Shown: one piece after another, positions 45,901 through 61,223 of the stretch | How the letters are laid out: every line of letters begins with the position of its first letter | How positions within the stretch are numbered: position 1 is the first letter of the stretch | Source: Solicoccozyma terricola | Lineage: Eukaryota > Basidiomycota > Tremellomycetes > Filobasidiales > Piskurozymaceae | DNA length: 64,000 nucleotides | Direction: 5' to 3' | Assembly (NCBI GenBank): GCA_001600875.1 | Contig: BCLD01000001.1 | Location: forward strand, 1,769,933-1,833,932 | Notes under the pieces: model-generated | What the model was told of the DNA's origin: nothing | Databases searched by the model: none | What the model saw: only the letters and a program-made list of their open reading frames with translations | Made by a program: the position numbers and the translations under genes

Positions 45901-48900
45901 GCAACTCGGTTCTTCCGCTTCAAGACGTTATCGACCAGTTCGAAGGTGGTATCAAGACTCACGAGTGGAACGTCTGGGCCGATTTGCTTAATGCCTTTGC
46001 AGACGTCGAGGAGCCGTTTGCTTCCGGCAAGACCGAAGAGCAAGTGGTGCTGAAGTGAGTACCGCGAGCAACTGAACTTTTACTATCTGCTCATACAAGT
46101 CGCTTCGCTTAGATTGAGGGACGAGAGCAAAGACATCACCTCTGTGATCGATCTGGTCCGCTCGCACAGCAAGATCGCCCTGAAGACCAAGTTGATCCTC
46201 GGCGTTCTCGACCTTGTCAAGACTGGCGGCACTTCACGATCTGCTTCAGAAGCAACTAGCAAGGTCAGCGCAGCCCTTCGAAGGCTCGCCGCTCTTGACA
46301 GCAGGCCCACGACCAAAGTTGCTCTCCGAGCAAGGGAAGTCCTTGTCCTCGGAAGCTTGCCGACTTTTGAGGAGCGTTCTGTCCAGATGGAGCAGATCTT
46401 GAAGTCTTCCGTCACGACCAGCTATTACGGCGAAGGTGGATCAGGTCACCGGTGAGTCTTGAGCACTCCGTGATAAAGACATGTGAACTGATGCCAGCCC
46501 ACGTTACACAGCCTTCCTTCCAATGATGTTTTGAAGGAGGTGACCGACTCTAGGTTCACGGTCTACGTGAGTTGATAACTCAGAGTTGTTCATTCAGCTT
46601 GATTCCTGACCGGGACCCCATGATTCAGGACGTGTTGCATCATTTCTTCGACCACAAAGATCCTTGGATTGCCTTGGCTGCGTTGGAAGTCTATATTCGC
46701 CGAGCGTACCGCGTTTACAACGTTATGCACTTGGATTACGAGGTCGGCGAGGCTGGCGAACCCCACATCGTTACTTGGCGATTCAGAATGGGTCAAACAT
46801 CGTCTGAGCCGATGACCCCGCGATCCGACTCCTCTCGGTAAGTTTGTCTATCGAATGAAGAGCTGCAGAAGCTGATCGCAATTTGCCTCCAGTGACGTCT
46901 CCCGAGTTGCATCTATGAGTGATCTCAGCTACGTCATTAGCCGTAACCAGATCGAGCCCGTCCGCTTTGGTCTTATGGCGTCCTTTAACGACATAGCAGA
47001 GTTGGAGAAGGGCTTCCCGAAGCTTCTAGCTCAGTACCCGCCATTCAACGTTGTCGAATTCGCCGAGAAGCATGGCAAGGATGCCCGCCACCCTCACGTC
47101 ATGAACGTGGCTCTCCGCGTCTATGAAAGCGATGACACGAGAACCGATGACGAACTGATGCAGGTCTTTGCTAAGGTCGTCAATGCCAATTCGGCCAAGG
47201 TTTCAGGCAAGGGTATCCGCCGTGTCACCATCCTCATCTGTCGCAAGGACCAGTACCCTTGGTATTACACGCTTCGTGTTACCTCTGATAATTTCTGGAG
47301 CGAAGAGCAGACTATTCGAAACATCGAGCCAGCCTTGGCGTACCAGCTGGAGCTTGGGAGGCTCTCAAACTTCACCATCACCCCTCAGGTATCCTCGAAC
47401 AGGCAGATCCACATCTACCACGGCGTCGGCAAGGAAAACACCTCGGATATCCGATTCTTTGTGCGAGCGCTCCTTCGACCTGGGCGTCTGAGGGAATCAA
47501 TGAAGATTCAAGAGTACCTGATCTCCGAGACCGATCGTCTCGTTAACGACATTCTCGACAACCTGGAGATCGTCAGCTCGCAACACCGTCAAGCAGACTG
47601 CAATCACATCAGCGTCAACTGTGTGCACAACTTGCAAGTCTCCTTCGACGACGTCCAGGCTGCACTCGCTGGATTCATCGAGCGACACGGCAAACGTCTG
47701 TGGAGGCTTCGTGTCACTCAAGCTGAGATTAGGATCGCCATCGAGGACGATGACGGCGTTGTCACCCCCATCCGTGCCTTCATCGAGAACGTCTCGGGTT
47801 TCGTCGTCAAGTACGAGGCCTACCAGGAAGTCACACCGGATCGTGGCAGTGCTATCCTCAAGTCGATCGGTCCACAAGGCCAATTCCACCTGCAGAAGGT
47901 CAACTTCCCTTACACCACCAAGGAGTCCCTGCAACCCAAGCGATACCAGGCTCATGTAGTTGGGACCACCTATGTCTACGACTTCCCCGATTTGTTCAGG
48001 CAAGCTGTTCGACGCGTCTGGGAAAGCGCCGCAGTCAACTTGCCAAGCATCAAGGAGCCGACGGAGATGCTGACTGCCAGCGAGCTTGTTCTTGATGAGC
48101 ATCATGAGCTGCAGGAGGTCCCTCGCCCACCTGGCCTCAACACATGCGGTATGGTAGGATGGATCTTTACTATCCGCACTCCCGAGTACCCCAAAGGCAG
48201 GCGAATCGTTGTCGTATCCAACGACATTACTTTCCAGATCGGTTCGTTCGGTCCACGAGAGGACGAGTACTTCTTCAAGGTTACCGAGCTTGCTCGAAGA
48301 CTCGGCTTGCCCAGGATCTACCTATCTGCCAACTCTGGAGCTAGAATCGGCCTGGCAGATGAGATTCTTAACCTGTTCAGTGCGGCTTGGAACGACCCGA
48401 AAAAGCCTGAGAAGGGTTTCAAGTACTTGTACCTCACCCCGGAGAACATGGCTAAGCTGAAGGATAACGGAGGTGTGTTGCGCTGAAGCGGCTTTCGACA
48501 GCAAAACTGACGATATATCCTTCTCACAGCTGGCGTCGTCAAAACGAACGAGATTGAAGTCGATGGTGTGCGTCAGCATATGATCACTGATATCATCGGT
48601 CTAAAGGATGGCCTTGGTGTCGAGTGTCTGAAGGGCTCTGGTCTTATTGCCGGAGAGACCGCCCGAGCTTACGACGACATCTTCACCATTTCCTTGGTTT
48701 CTGCACGATCTGTTGGTATCGGTGCCTACCTATTGCGTCTGGGTCACAGGACGGTCCAGGTCGAGGGTCAGCCGATCATTTTGACCGGTGCTCCCGCCTT
48801 GAACAAGGTGTTGGGTCGAGAAGTCTATACCTCGAATTTGCAGCTTGGTGGTACCCAGGTAAGTCTACGCCTTCGATCTTTCTGGGGATAGTCATACTAA

Positions 48901-50403
48901 AGCAGCTTATGGCGCAGATCATGTACAAGAACGGTGTCTCTCATCTTACTGCCCAGAGTGACTTGGATGGTGCTCTACAGATCGTACAGTGGTTGTCCTT
49001 TGTTCCGGACCGCAAGGGCAAGGCGGTCCCGATCTTCCCCTCAAGCGACAGCTGGGATAGACCTATCAGCTACCTTCCACCGAAGGGTCCATATGATCCA
49101 CGATGGTTCATCGCCGGAAAGATGGAGGAGGCCGAGGGCGAAGCGAAGTGGTTGCCTGGTTTCTTCGACAAGGGCTCTTTCCAAGAGACTCTTGGTGGAT
49201 GGGCACAGACAGTGGTAGTTGGCCGAGCGCGACTTGGTGGTATCCCAATGGGAGTCATTGCCGTTGAGAGTGAGTAGTCGGCATCGAGATCCTGCGCACA
49301 AGTATACTGACGGTTCTGTGCATAGCTCGTACGATTGAGAAGATCATCCCAGCTGATCCAGCCAACCCTGCCTCCTTCGAGCAGAAGATTATGGAGGCTG
49401 GTCAGGTTTGGTACCCGAATTCCGCTTACAAGACCGCGCAAGCCATCTACGACATGGACCGCGAGGAGCTTCCATTAATCATCTTTGCCAACTGGCGAGG
49501 TTTCTCTGGTGGTCAGCAGGACATGGTGAGTAACCGGTTTGCCAATTGATGGAGAATCAGGTTGCTAACATGGTTATTTTGCAGTACGACGAGATCCTCA
49601 AGCAGGGCTCCAAGATCGTCGATGGTCTCTCGTCCTACAAACAGCCGGTCTTTGTGTACATCGTTCCAAATGGAGAACTCCGTGGTGGCGCTTGGGTCGT
49701 TCTTGACCCATCCATCAACCCAGAGTGGATGGAGATGTACGCCGACAAGGACGCTCGTGGAGGCGTGTTGGAGCCGGAGGGTATCGTTGAGATCAAGTAC
49801 AGGCGAGACAAAGTCCTCGCTACCATGGAGCGATTGGATGAGGAATACGCCAAGCTCAAGGCTGCTTCGACCAACCCGGCGTCTTCGGCAGAGGAACAAA
49901 CGCTGGCCAAGGAGAAGCTCGCTGCTCGAGAGAAGCACCTCATGCCGACGTACCAGCAGATCGCACTTCTCTACTCTGATCTACACGATCGAGTGGGACG
50001 AATGGAAGCGAAGGGATGTGCAAAATCCGCAGACTGGCCAGAGGCCCGTCGATACTTCTACTGGCGTTTACGAAGACGTCTCAACGAGAAGCACATGTTG
50101 GGCAAGCTTGCGATCGCCAATCCGGCTCTTACCTCGACCGAGCGCAAGGAGATGCTCGAGGAGCTCGTTCAGGCCGACCCACACTCTGATTCTGCGGTCG
50201 CTCAATGGATTGAAGCCAATGCCGACGTCGTATCTACGTTTGCTGCCGAACTCAAGACTCACTGCGTCGCTGAGAAGATCATGGAATACGCCGAGACGGA
50301 CAGGGAAGGTACTCTCGCTGGATTCCAACGAATCATGGAGAGTCTGTCTGACGAGGAAAGACATGCGCTCGTTGAGAGGTTCACACCGAACGGACATGCC
50401 TAG
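42802..50403 (+). CDS. ACC1: acetyl-CoA carboxylase
   Basis: About eleven exons, roughly 2,200 residues, start [12 protein letters not shown]. It carboxylates acetyl-CoA to malonyl-CoA in the cytosol, the committed step of fatty acid synthesis. Biotin carboxylase: [20 protein letters not shown], the ATP-grasp loop [29 protein letters not shown]. Biotin carrier: VEVMKMILP near 45390-45410, with the Lys biotinylated. The central region is the eukaryotic-type spacer. Carboxyltransferase: [18 protein letters not shown] (48150), [15 protein letters not shown] (48330), and [14 protein letters not shown] (49485-49525). Single-chain eukaryotic architecture, all key motifs present. Exon 1 is only 58 nt (42802-42859), and intron 1 (42860-43043) carries three poly-C runs. 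The stop follows NGHA at 50403. Confidence 0.96.
42876..42976. repeat. triple poly-C block in ACC1 intron 1
   Basis: C34 at 42876-42909, C22 at 42914-42935 and C23 at 42954-42976, separated by TCCA and a short T-rich spacer. All in the sense strand of the 184-nt intron. Confidence 0.95.
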
Positions 50404-50631
50404 ACGGATGTGAAGATAGCTCGGTTTTTCCGGAAACGTTTAAATCTGAGCATAAAGCGGCGTCGGAGTTCTTCTGTTTAACTTGGTCTTGGCTTTCTTT
50501 CTTTTTGGAAAGGCGTCAGTATCATGTCTTTTTTCATTTATTTCTCCCTCTCTCGACGACTGTACGCTGTATTTTAAATTTGGACTCGCTCGCATAGACA
50601 TGATCCTATATATACACATGTTTCTCCCATC

Positions 50632-51307
50632 TCACTCCGTCGTTTGCGAGTCGAATCCAAGAGCCGCCTTGAGTTTTGATAGCCGTGTTTGTAATGAATC
50701 AAGTAGAGCTTGCTCCCTCAGCGAAGTGTTCTGGGATTGTTTGGACGCTCCCAGACCTCCTAACGCGGCTTCCAGCGATTCTACATCCCTCTTATGCTGC
50801 GTCTCTTCGTTCATGGCAGTCATAAATTCCTCATCATCACCAGCATGATCTTGCCTAGCGTGCTCTTCCGCTTCCTTATCTGGTGGTAGAACGTCTGTCC
50901 GTTTCACTTGAGCTAGTGATTGTATGTAGCTTCTGATCTCTGATGTTAGAGCAGAGTTGGTATCTTCGCCGAATGATTGAGCATAGGCTAGTAGTGAAGA
51001 TGCTTGGCCACGTAGGTAACCGAGCATGCGTGAAGCTGGGACAGATGCCGCAAATGCCTGATCGAAACCCTCTTGGAGAGTTGATAGTTTCCCAGGAGTA
51101 ATTCCTTCTCGATACCCTGCCTGGAGTGTTTTGCGAGATTTGCTAGTCAGAGTATATTGCACTGTACCCGGCAAGGATTCCAATACTCACGTCGGTATAT
51201 CGGGTTTGCAGACGATCCCATTGTCGGTCGACCAGCGGGTCTTGTGCGCTACCTTGCCATGTACTAGGACCGGCGTGCGGATGGTGTTCCAACCAGTCGT
51301 CGTCCAT
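50632..51307 (-). CDS. YAE1: Yae1-type Fe-S adaptor protein
   Basis: Two exons, 51307-51191 and 51120-50632, total 606 nt (201 aa), in frame. Start MDDDWLEHHPHAG. Splicing gives YTDAGYREGITPGKLSTLQEGFDQAF, the deca-GX3-like Yae1 domain (GY-GI-GK, LQ-GF-x-F) shared by Yae1 and Lto1. Yae1 with Lto1 delivers an Fe-S cluster to the ribosome-recycling ATPase Rli1. The rest is helical and acidic with no further motif. Convergent with ACC1 and divergent from the PIG-S gene (143 bp between starts). Confidence 0.75.
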
Positions 51308-51450
51308 GATGGTGATGATGTGGTCGATGTCGAGGCGATGGATGGGCATCCAGGTGAAGATTATTATTAGTTGAAATCCGCCGAAGACTTTTGTTGATGA
51401 CGTGTACAATTGATTGATTCCCTTGTGGACAAAGCTCAACCAGGCCATGG

Positions 51451-53814
51451 ATGGACGAGTCCCGTTCGAGCTCATCCTCACCGCATACGGTGATGGACCA
51501 CACTGATCCCCTTCCAACACGGCGGTCTCTGACATCCTCTCAGATCAGTCGTGCCGTCAATCCATCAGACTGGCAACGTCAACTCGTCATATGCGCATAT
51601 ATCGCGGCTTTCATCGTAGGATTACCGTTTTGGTGGTATACGACTTCGATTGAGAGGTTGGGATTGCCTAGAGAGGTAGGTACTGAGGGTAGCTTGCATA
51701 CGTGCCTTGGAGGAGAGAAGACTATCATACTCCCAGCAGGGAGCTTCCTTCCGCGAACGTAGTGAGCACGACTCTCTCCGCGAGCAAAGAAAGAATGAAT
51801 CCCTCCCTCAGCGGAGCGAGCATTCTCTCTCCCTGGGCGCAGCGCCGAGGTTTCTCTTGCGAGCGTATCGATCAATATACCCTTTAGCGGAATGTTCACT
51901 GATGTAGTACCCGCCCCACAGCTGGACTATCCGGCGAATGTTCTCGACCTCAGCACCGGCATCTGCCTCTCATCACTGGAATCCCAGATAGATGTTGTCT
52001 CGATATGGCAGTCCATTCACAGACAGTCTACTGAGCTGTATCGGGCCACTTCAGACTCGGCGGAGAAATCTTGGCATGTTGTCCCACTTGATAACCCATG
52101 TGCGTCCTCATCTTCTCTGCTGTTGCGAGCGAGACCCCAACTCTAACTGTCGGCGAACGTAGCTTGCAAGTTGAAGGTCGTCTTCGAAGCACCAGCGGAT
52201 TGCATGTCAGGTTGTCAAGTCGGTTATAAATCTGCTACGCACGATGAAGATGGGAGTCGAGCACTGGATGAACTCGTCGTACCCGTTTGTACCGGCGAAA
52301 GTCCAGAAGGTAAGCTGGTCGCTTCATTTCCCTCCCCAGCCCAAACTGACACTATTCCTCTTACCAGTGACTTCCCATACAACCCTCCAGTCTCTGTCCT
52401 CCCTCTTCCCACCCCTCCAACGCTCCTTCCGCGCTCTCGCTTTCTCGCCCAACATCACTCTTTCATTCGTCCTGCTGAATGAGGATAGTTCACGTGGTAG
52501 TTGGGTCGACGCTTGGGATATCGACGGAGCTTTGAATGGTAATTTCTCTTTTCACATTCGTATAACGTTTCACTTCCCCGCCATACTGATTTGTGCTCGG
52601 CGCCGGGGGCATGGGAGCAGAATACATCCTCCCTATCCTGAACCCTCTCACGACACTCCATAGGTTCTCCATCGAGACGCAGATTCTCTATCATGCACCT
52701 TTACGATTCGAGCCTTCTCTAATTGAGAACTTGACATCCGTGAAGGAAACAAAGTGGATGGTATCGCAGGATCATATGAAGAATTTCGTCAATTCCGAGC
52801 AGTGGAGTCTTGGTGAGTCTTTCAAAGACGAATAGTCTAAAGCACGTCAAGCGTGGCAAGCTGATTGGTAGACGATTTGGAAACACAGACTCGGGAAGTT
52901 CAAGTAATCCTGTGTTGAAGTTCTTGTTATTCATCCCATCCTCAGGACATACACCGATGTATCTCGATTCACCTCGTGAGCTCGTCTTTTTTCGTTATCA
53001 CATTATAGATCAACATTGACCAGATCTGCATTGGATTAGGACAATCACCGGCATTCCTGATCCCTCAATATGGCGGCGTTGTAATCCACAACATCGAGTC
53101 TGCAAATTCTGTTCCTGCGTCCGTCGATCTAACGATTCAAGACCTGCGTACTCCCTTTTCATTCTTTCAGTCTCATTTAAAATCTCTTCTGGCTGTCCCG
53201 TCACCTCCTTCTCTTCTATCGAGCCCAGAGCAAGGACTAGACTGGCAGGTCAATACACTGTTAAGAATGAGGACGAAAGAGAATTTTGTTGAGGCGGCAG
53301 AGTCGCTACGGGGTATAAAGAAGTTGGTAGGGAAGATCAGGGAGATGAAAGTGGGCAAGGAAGTGAGGAAAGATGTAGTCGATGCGACGAGGTATTTGAA
53401 TACGGTGAGCACCCGTCGGGCATTAGCTGGGTGCTGGAGTTGAGATTTTGATTTCCTGTTTTGCGAAACAAGCTTTCGGGAGGAGCTCAGGGGTTGCAGC
53501 TGGACGTTTTGTTCGCATATTCAAGAGACGCGGTTTGGTTAGCGAATCGAGCGTTTTTCAATCCCACGATGGTTGGATTACTGTATTTTGTGAGTTTTAT
53601 TGGTCTATATGACGCTCTGAAAGTTAGCGATTTGGGGGGCTGACTTGGGGCTGGCAAATCGTCTCCTTCGGCATCGACACAGCCTGACGAACATAAATAC
53701 GCGGTGTATGCACCATTGTTTGCTCCTGTGGCGATGCCCATTATTGTGTCATGCATCAAGGAGGTGAAGAGGTGGATGCGGATACGGAGGAAGAGGAGAG
53801 AGACCGGGGGATGA
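51451..53814 (+). CDS. GPI17: GPI transamidase subunit PIG-S/Gpi17
   Basis: About eight exons, start MDESRSSSSSPHT, stop TGA at 53812-53814. It is part of the ER-membrane GPI transamidase that attaches GPI anchors to proteins. The N-terminal membrane segment and its flank LVICAYIAAFIVGLPFWWYTTSIERLGLPRE are the family signature. A long lumenal region follows (LDYPANVLDLSTG from 51922; TFSF-type strands at 52400-53300). The C-terminal membrane anchor region reads FFNPTMVGLLYFPDEHKYAVYAPLFAPVAMPIIV, conserved in PIG-S, then a short basic cytosolic tail KRWMRIRKKRRE. Intron 1 (51676-51921, 246 nt) is unusually long here and carries the GCGAGC repeat described separately. Confidence 0.85.
51755..51870 (+). 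repeat. GCGAGCGNAGCGAGC-type repeats in PIG-S intron 1
   Basis: Degenerate copies in the sense strand: GCGAACGTAGTGAGCA, GCGAGCAAAGAAAG, AGCGGAGCGAGCA, GCGCAGCGCCGAG and GCGAGCGTATCGA, separated by C/T-rich spacers of about 12-18 nt. More decayed than the MSC2 and GUK1 arrays. Confidence 0.75.
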
Positions 53815-53961
53815 GGAGGTAGATGTTCTATAGATGTCTTATTCGTTCGGGTGGCGATGATGCCACGTCATCATCGTCAAGTGGTTCGTTCTCCACAACA
53901 GCAGATGTGCAGTGCAGTCAACCACTCGCCAGTCTTTGCTGGCCCACTACAACCCCCGACC

Positions 53962-54939
53962 ATGTCAGGTATTCGGGATGTCCCACCGGCACCCTCCTCC
54001 AACCCTCTCATCCTCCTGGTCCTCGTTGGACTCCCCGGCTCCGGCAAATCCACCCTTGCCCATGCTCTCCAAGTTGAATTGGGCTGGGTACGTGCGTCTC
54101 AGGATGATGCGCCGAGGGGAAGGAGAGGAGAATGTGAAGATGCAGTGAGGGTAGGTTTGAGGATGGGGAGGAATGTGGTGGTTGATAGGGTTGGATTTGA
54201 TAGAGCGTGAGTGTCTCAAAAGAGTGAGAGACCGGGTGGGTGTTGCTTTTTCGAGTGACGGTTGGTTGGATGGGGCTTTGATGATTTGGAACGGCGGGGT
54301 GACTTTTGATAGACAGCGAGCGTACTTTTTGAAATTGGCAAAGGAGCCGGAGTTTGAGGGAAGGGTTACATGTTGGTGTTTGGTTCGTGAGTGTTTGAAA
54401 AGAATGAGAGGTTGAAAAGCGACGACTATATGACCGCTGACATACCTCTCTTATTCTCGCCGATCTAGTTGAAGCTCCATACGAAGTCAGTCAATCAGCA
54501 TTATACCTTCATCTCATTCTAATTTCACTAAATGATCCGCCTCTAGATCCTCAAACATCGCCTTCTTCTCCGGCCATCCCACCCTACCCTGACGGACTCC
54601 ACATTGGCACTCCGAGTCCTCTCCCAGATGTCCCGATTATTTGCACCACCTATACACGCTCGACCAGAAGGATTTAGGCGAGTGTTGTATATCGGCGTGG
54701 AGAGACAACCTGATGGAGGTGTTTGGGATGTGGAGAGGTTGAGGTTGTTGCTCAAGGACATTGGTGAGAAAGGGTGTGATGATAGGGTTGTTGAGCGGTA
54801 TGATATTGGAGGGATGGAGTCATGGCGAGGACGAGATGGGATTGGTGGAGGACGTCATAGTGATCCTGGACGAGGAGGTGGAGGTGTACGTGGACGTGGA
54901 CGTGGACGAGGAGGATGGGTGACCACTGGTGAACGGTGA
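53962..54939 (+). CDS. P-loop kinase-like ATPase with Arg/Gly tail
   Basis: Four or more exons, start MSGIRDVPPAP at 53962, chosen for its ACC context and because it leaves a 147-bp leader after PIG-S; an upstream ATG at 53851 is in frame. Walker A LVLVGLPGSGKSTLAHAL near residue 20, then RASQDDAPRGRRGECEDAVRVGLRMGRNVVVDRVGFDRAQRAYFL. The QDD and VVVDR segments are the layout of the polynucleotide-kinase-like ATPases fused to aprataxin or found in Pnkp. The tail is rich in RG/GR repeats (GRGGGGVRGRGRGRGG), suggesting RNA or DNA binding. No phosphatase or HIT domain is visible in this gene, so it is a stand-alone kinase domain. Function unknown beyond nucleotide binding. Confidence 0.65.
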
Positions 54940-55115
54940 ATGTGTAGATGGGATGGACATGTATATAACTCTTGTTCGGTGTCGATGATCGTTTTATCCA
55001 CGCGACGCGTCTTGCAGCTTGTTCGTCCATCACAACCATCCACCCATCGCCCCGTACATTCCCTCCTCATCTCCCCATCCAGCAACACTCATTCCACAGC
55101 ACAACCCTCCTCCAG

Positions 55116-56837
55116 ATGGATGACCTCAAGGTGGTCAAAGCACAGGTCAAGTCATGGGAGAGATCATTCAAGGCAGAGCACAACAAACTGCCGACAAAGG
55201 CTGATATCAAAGCGGTTCCCGAGATCGGTGAGGAGGAGGATGAGGAGGGTGTTGAAACCTGGTAATCAACGTTCGCTAGCTGACGGCTACTTATGCCTCT
55301 CCAACAATCAGCTGCAAAGTACGCACTCTATCGCAAGTTGTCCAAGGAAGCTTCTTCAGGCTCAACTTTGTCATCTCAAAGTAGTCCTCAACCTACACCT
55401 CTATCACTCGCCCCACCTCCCTCTGAGCCACTGATCACACCTCGTAAACCCAAACCTCCAACCTCCTTCTCCACTCCTAAATCCCAACATTCCACCAACC
55501 CATTCGCCAGTCCACGACAACAACAGACTCCAGGTCGTTCAACACAACATCCATCAAATGCGTATCGAAAACCAATACAAGACCCTTCTCCCAATCCGTT
55601 TTCCTCCTCGGAATCTCCATTCATTCACGCTTCATCTCCAAAGAAACTTAAATCATTATTAGAAGCTACTTCCATGTATGGAGGGATAGAAACTACACCG
55701 AGGACTCGAGCGAGGAAGAGATTGAGAGGTGAAGAAGTGGATGATACACCTGGTAAAGGGAAGGTTAAAGCGTCGAGGTTGGGTAGAAGACCGGTCGGTG
55801 TTGGGGATGGTGGAAGAAGATTGATTCCAGGATCTCGGAATGGAAGATCGAGTAGACCAGAAGGGGATGGTCTGATGTCAACCGATGAGGAATCAGAGAA
55901 TGGAGAATTTATTGGACCAACACCGATAAAATCCACGGATGGAAGAACGTTTTCTTCAATCTTTGATATGTCGATGGGTGATGAGGATGGTGATGAGGAT
56001 GAGGACGTTGAGATGGATGGTAGGTATAGTCCTGCGAAGGGCATGTCGCTATTTGGTAAGGGTCAAATGAAGAAGGAAGTCAGTCCTGTAAAAGAGGCAA
56101 TGAGGAATGCAGTCGCAGGTGGAAAGGGAACAAAGAGTGACGCAAGATCAGCAGCATCATCATCATCGTCTCTAATTCCACGGGCTCTACACCTCGATGC
56201 GACCTCATCACCGGATGTGGAGACCGAGGATGATCTCATACAATTACCAACGGATGAGGTGTCGTTAAATGCCGATCATCTCCCTGATATGCCAGAATCT
56301 CCACCAACACATATCAAAGTTGACGATTCGCTCGCGAGGGAGATCGAACTTTCCTCCTCGGACGACGAGATGTCAGATGGAGAAAACACAAAGAACCGCT
56401 CAAGAGTTCGCATTGAGCCATATCGATTAGGAGTTCAGAAGAGACTGGCGCAACGAGATGCTCAAGAGAGGTCTCTTGCTGCTGCGGGACATAGACAAAC
56501 AGAAGCTGAAACGGCGTTCGAACTCGATCGGAAGTTTAACATTGATCATGTCGCACCGGAGCAATCTCTTGCATCTCTCGCTTTATCTCCAACGTCGAAG
56601 ATTCTCCGAAGGACCATGGCATTGCAAGAAACTCGCGCTCGAGCGGTCTTTGACTCGAGAGAGTTAGTCAAGCTCAAGGCTTCCAAGCAAGCACCCGTAT
56701 GGGGAGCTGGTGAAGTCGGTGGCGAGAATGAGAACGATGCGATGGGTGACGAGGCAGATACGACGGCGGACGACGATTGGGAGAGTGATCAGGAGGGTTG
56801 GAAGGCATTGGGTCTGCCGGATGACGATGATTGGTAG
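55116..56837 (+). CDS. SLD2: DNA replication initiation factor Sld2
   Basis: Two exons, 55116-55227 and 55312-56837, total 1638 nt (545 aa). The N-terminal motif VKSWERSFKAEHNKLPTKADIKAVPEIAAKYALYRKL, split by the intron, is the Sld2/RecQL4 N-terminal homology. Sld2 is phosphorylated by S-phase CDK and then binds Dpb11, enabling CMG helicase assembly. The long middle is Ser/Pro-rich with many SP and TP sites (for example TPRTRARK, TPIKS, SPVKEA, SPTSK) as expected for CDK control, and the C-terminus is acidic (TTADDDWESDQEGW) ending DDDDW. Compared with yeast Sld2 (about 450 aa) it is somewhat longer. Confidence 0.82.
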
Positions 56838-56876
56838 CGTGCACAGGTATTATCAGATTACATAGTTGTGTCGCAT

Positions 56877-60449
<3,573 letters not shown>

Positions 60450-60935
60450 TTCATCGAAGAACACCACTGCACTATACCAAACGGCTGAAGCAGGGGATAT
60501 GCACTCATTGCTTTCCAACATATTATAACAGTCGAAACTTTCCCTCTTTGGCCTTGTGTGGAAATTCAAGGACCTTATCGAGAACCTCATTATCCGAGTG
60601 TGTACCCCTGCTCGCCACCAGCCAACAGCAAGGTAATCCACCGCACGTGATTGACTCGACCCTTTCTTTCCATACACGCATCACATTCGCGACATCACCA
60701 CCCCGCTTACACGTTTCATTCTCTCACACGATCTAATGTCGATCTCCGCGGAAAGTGGCTGTTGGTGGCCGTTGGTGGGTGGGTGGCGTTGGTGGCGGTG
60801 GTGATTAGTAGCACACGATATCCAAGGAATATGGTTACCATACCAGCCAGTAGTGGCGACCACGAATCTCGTAGAGGTCGTTTTGAAAAAAAGTGGTCCC
60901 ACAAAAGGCGTATCAGGCAACCCGGCGTACGCATT

Positions 60936-61064
60936 GGACCCTAGAAATCGATCTGCTCGCTGGACCACGACCCGACGTAGGCATTGGACTGCAACGCAAC
61001 ACGAGGGTTCAAGTTTCCAAGTGCGTCTCACCGAAATTAGCGAGCAGATCGAGTTCTAGGGGAC
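60936..61064. repeat. 129-bp inverted repeat with 26-bp arms
   Basis: Left arm 60936-60961 (GGACCCTAGAAATCGATC... ending GCTCGCT) and right arm 61039-61064 (AGCGAGCAGATCG... ending GGGGAC) are reverse complements apart from two mismatches. The 77-nt centre contains a second copy of the GTAnGCATTGGAC word that also precedes the left arm. Confidence 0.85.
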
Positions 61065-61112
61065 GATAGTTGCGTTGTCCCCACTTTCGTTGTCCTCCCA
61101 TTCCCTGACTAC

Positions 61113-61118
61113 TATAAG
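61113..61118 (+). promoter_or_regulatory. TATA-like element
   Basis: TATAAG, 106 bp upstream of the start codon at 61224. A plausible core promoter element for the small gene; sequence only. Confidence 0.3.
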
Positions 61119-61223
61119 AGAGAAGACCTTTACTCGTAGAATTCCCTTTTCCCCTCCCAAACCAACTTACAACATCATCCCTCCAAAACCACTTCGACTC
61201 ACCCATACACCAATCCAATTAAC

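Larger units (their letters stand above)
60450..61223. other. divergent intergenic region with inverted repeat
   Basis: Separates MSC2 (minus) from the small gene at 61224 (plus). No coding signal. It contains the 26-bp inverted repeat listed separately and GGTGGCGTTGGT-type repeats at 60760-60805. Confidence 0.6.

Noticed and set aside
44151..50413. Long antisense and alternative-frame ORFs within ACC1
   Set aside because: Codon-bias shadows of a highly expressed gene; no independent domain.
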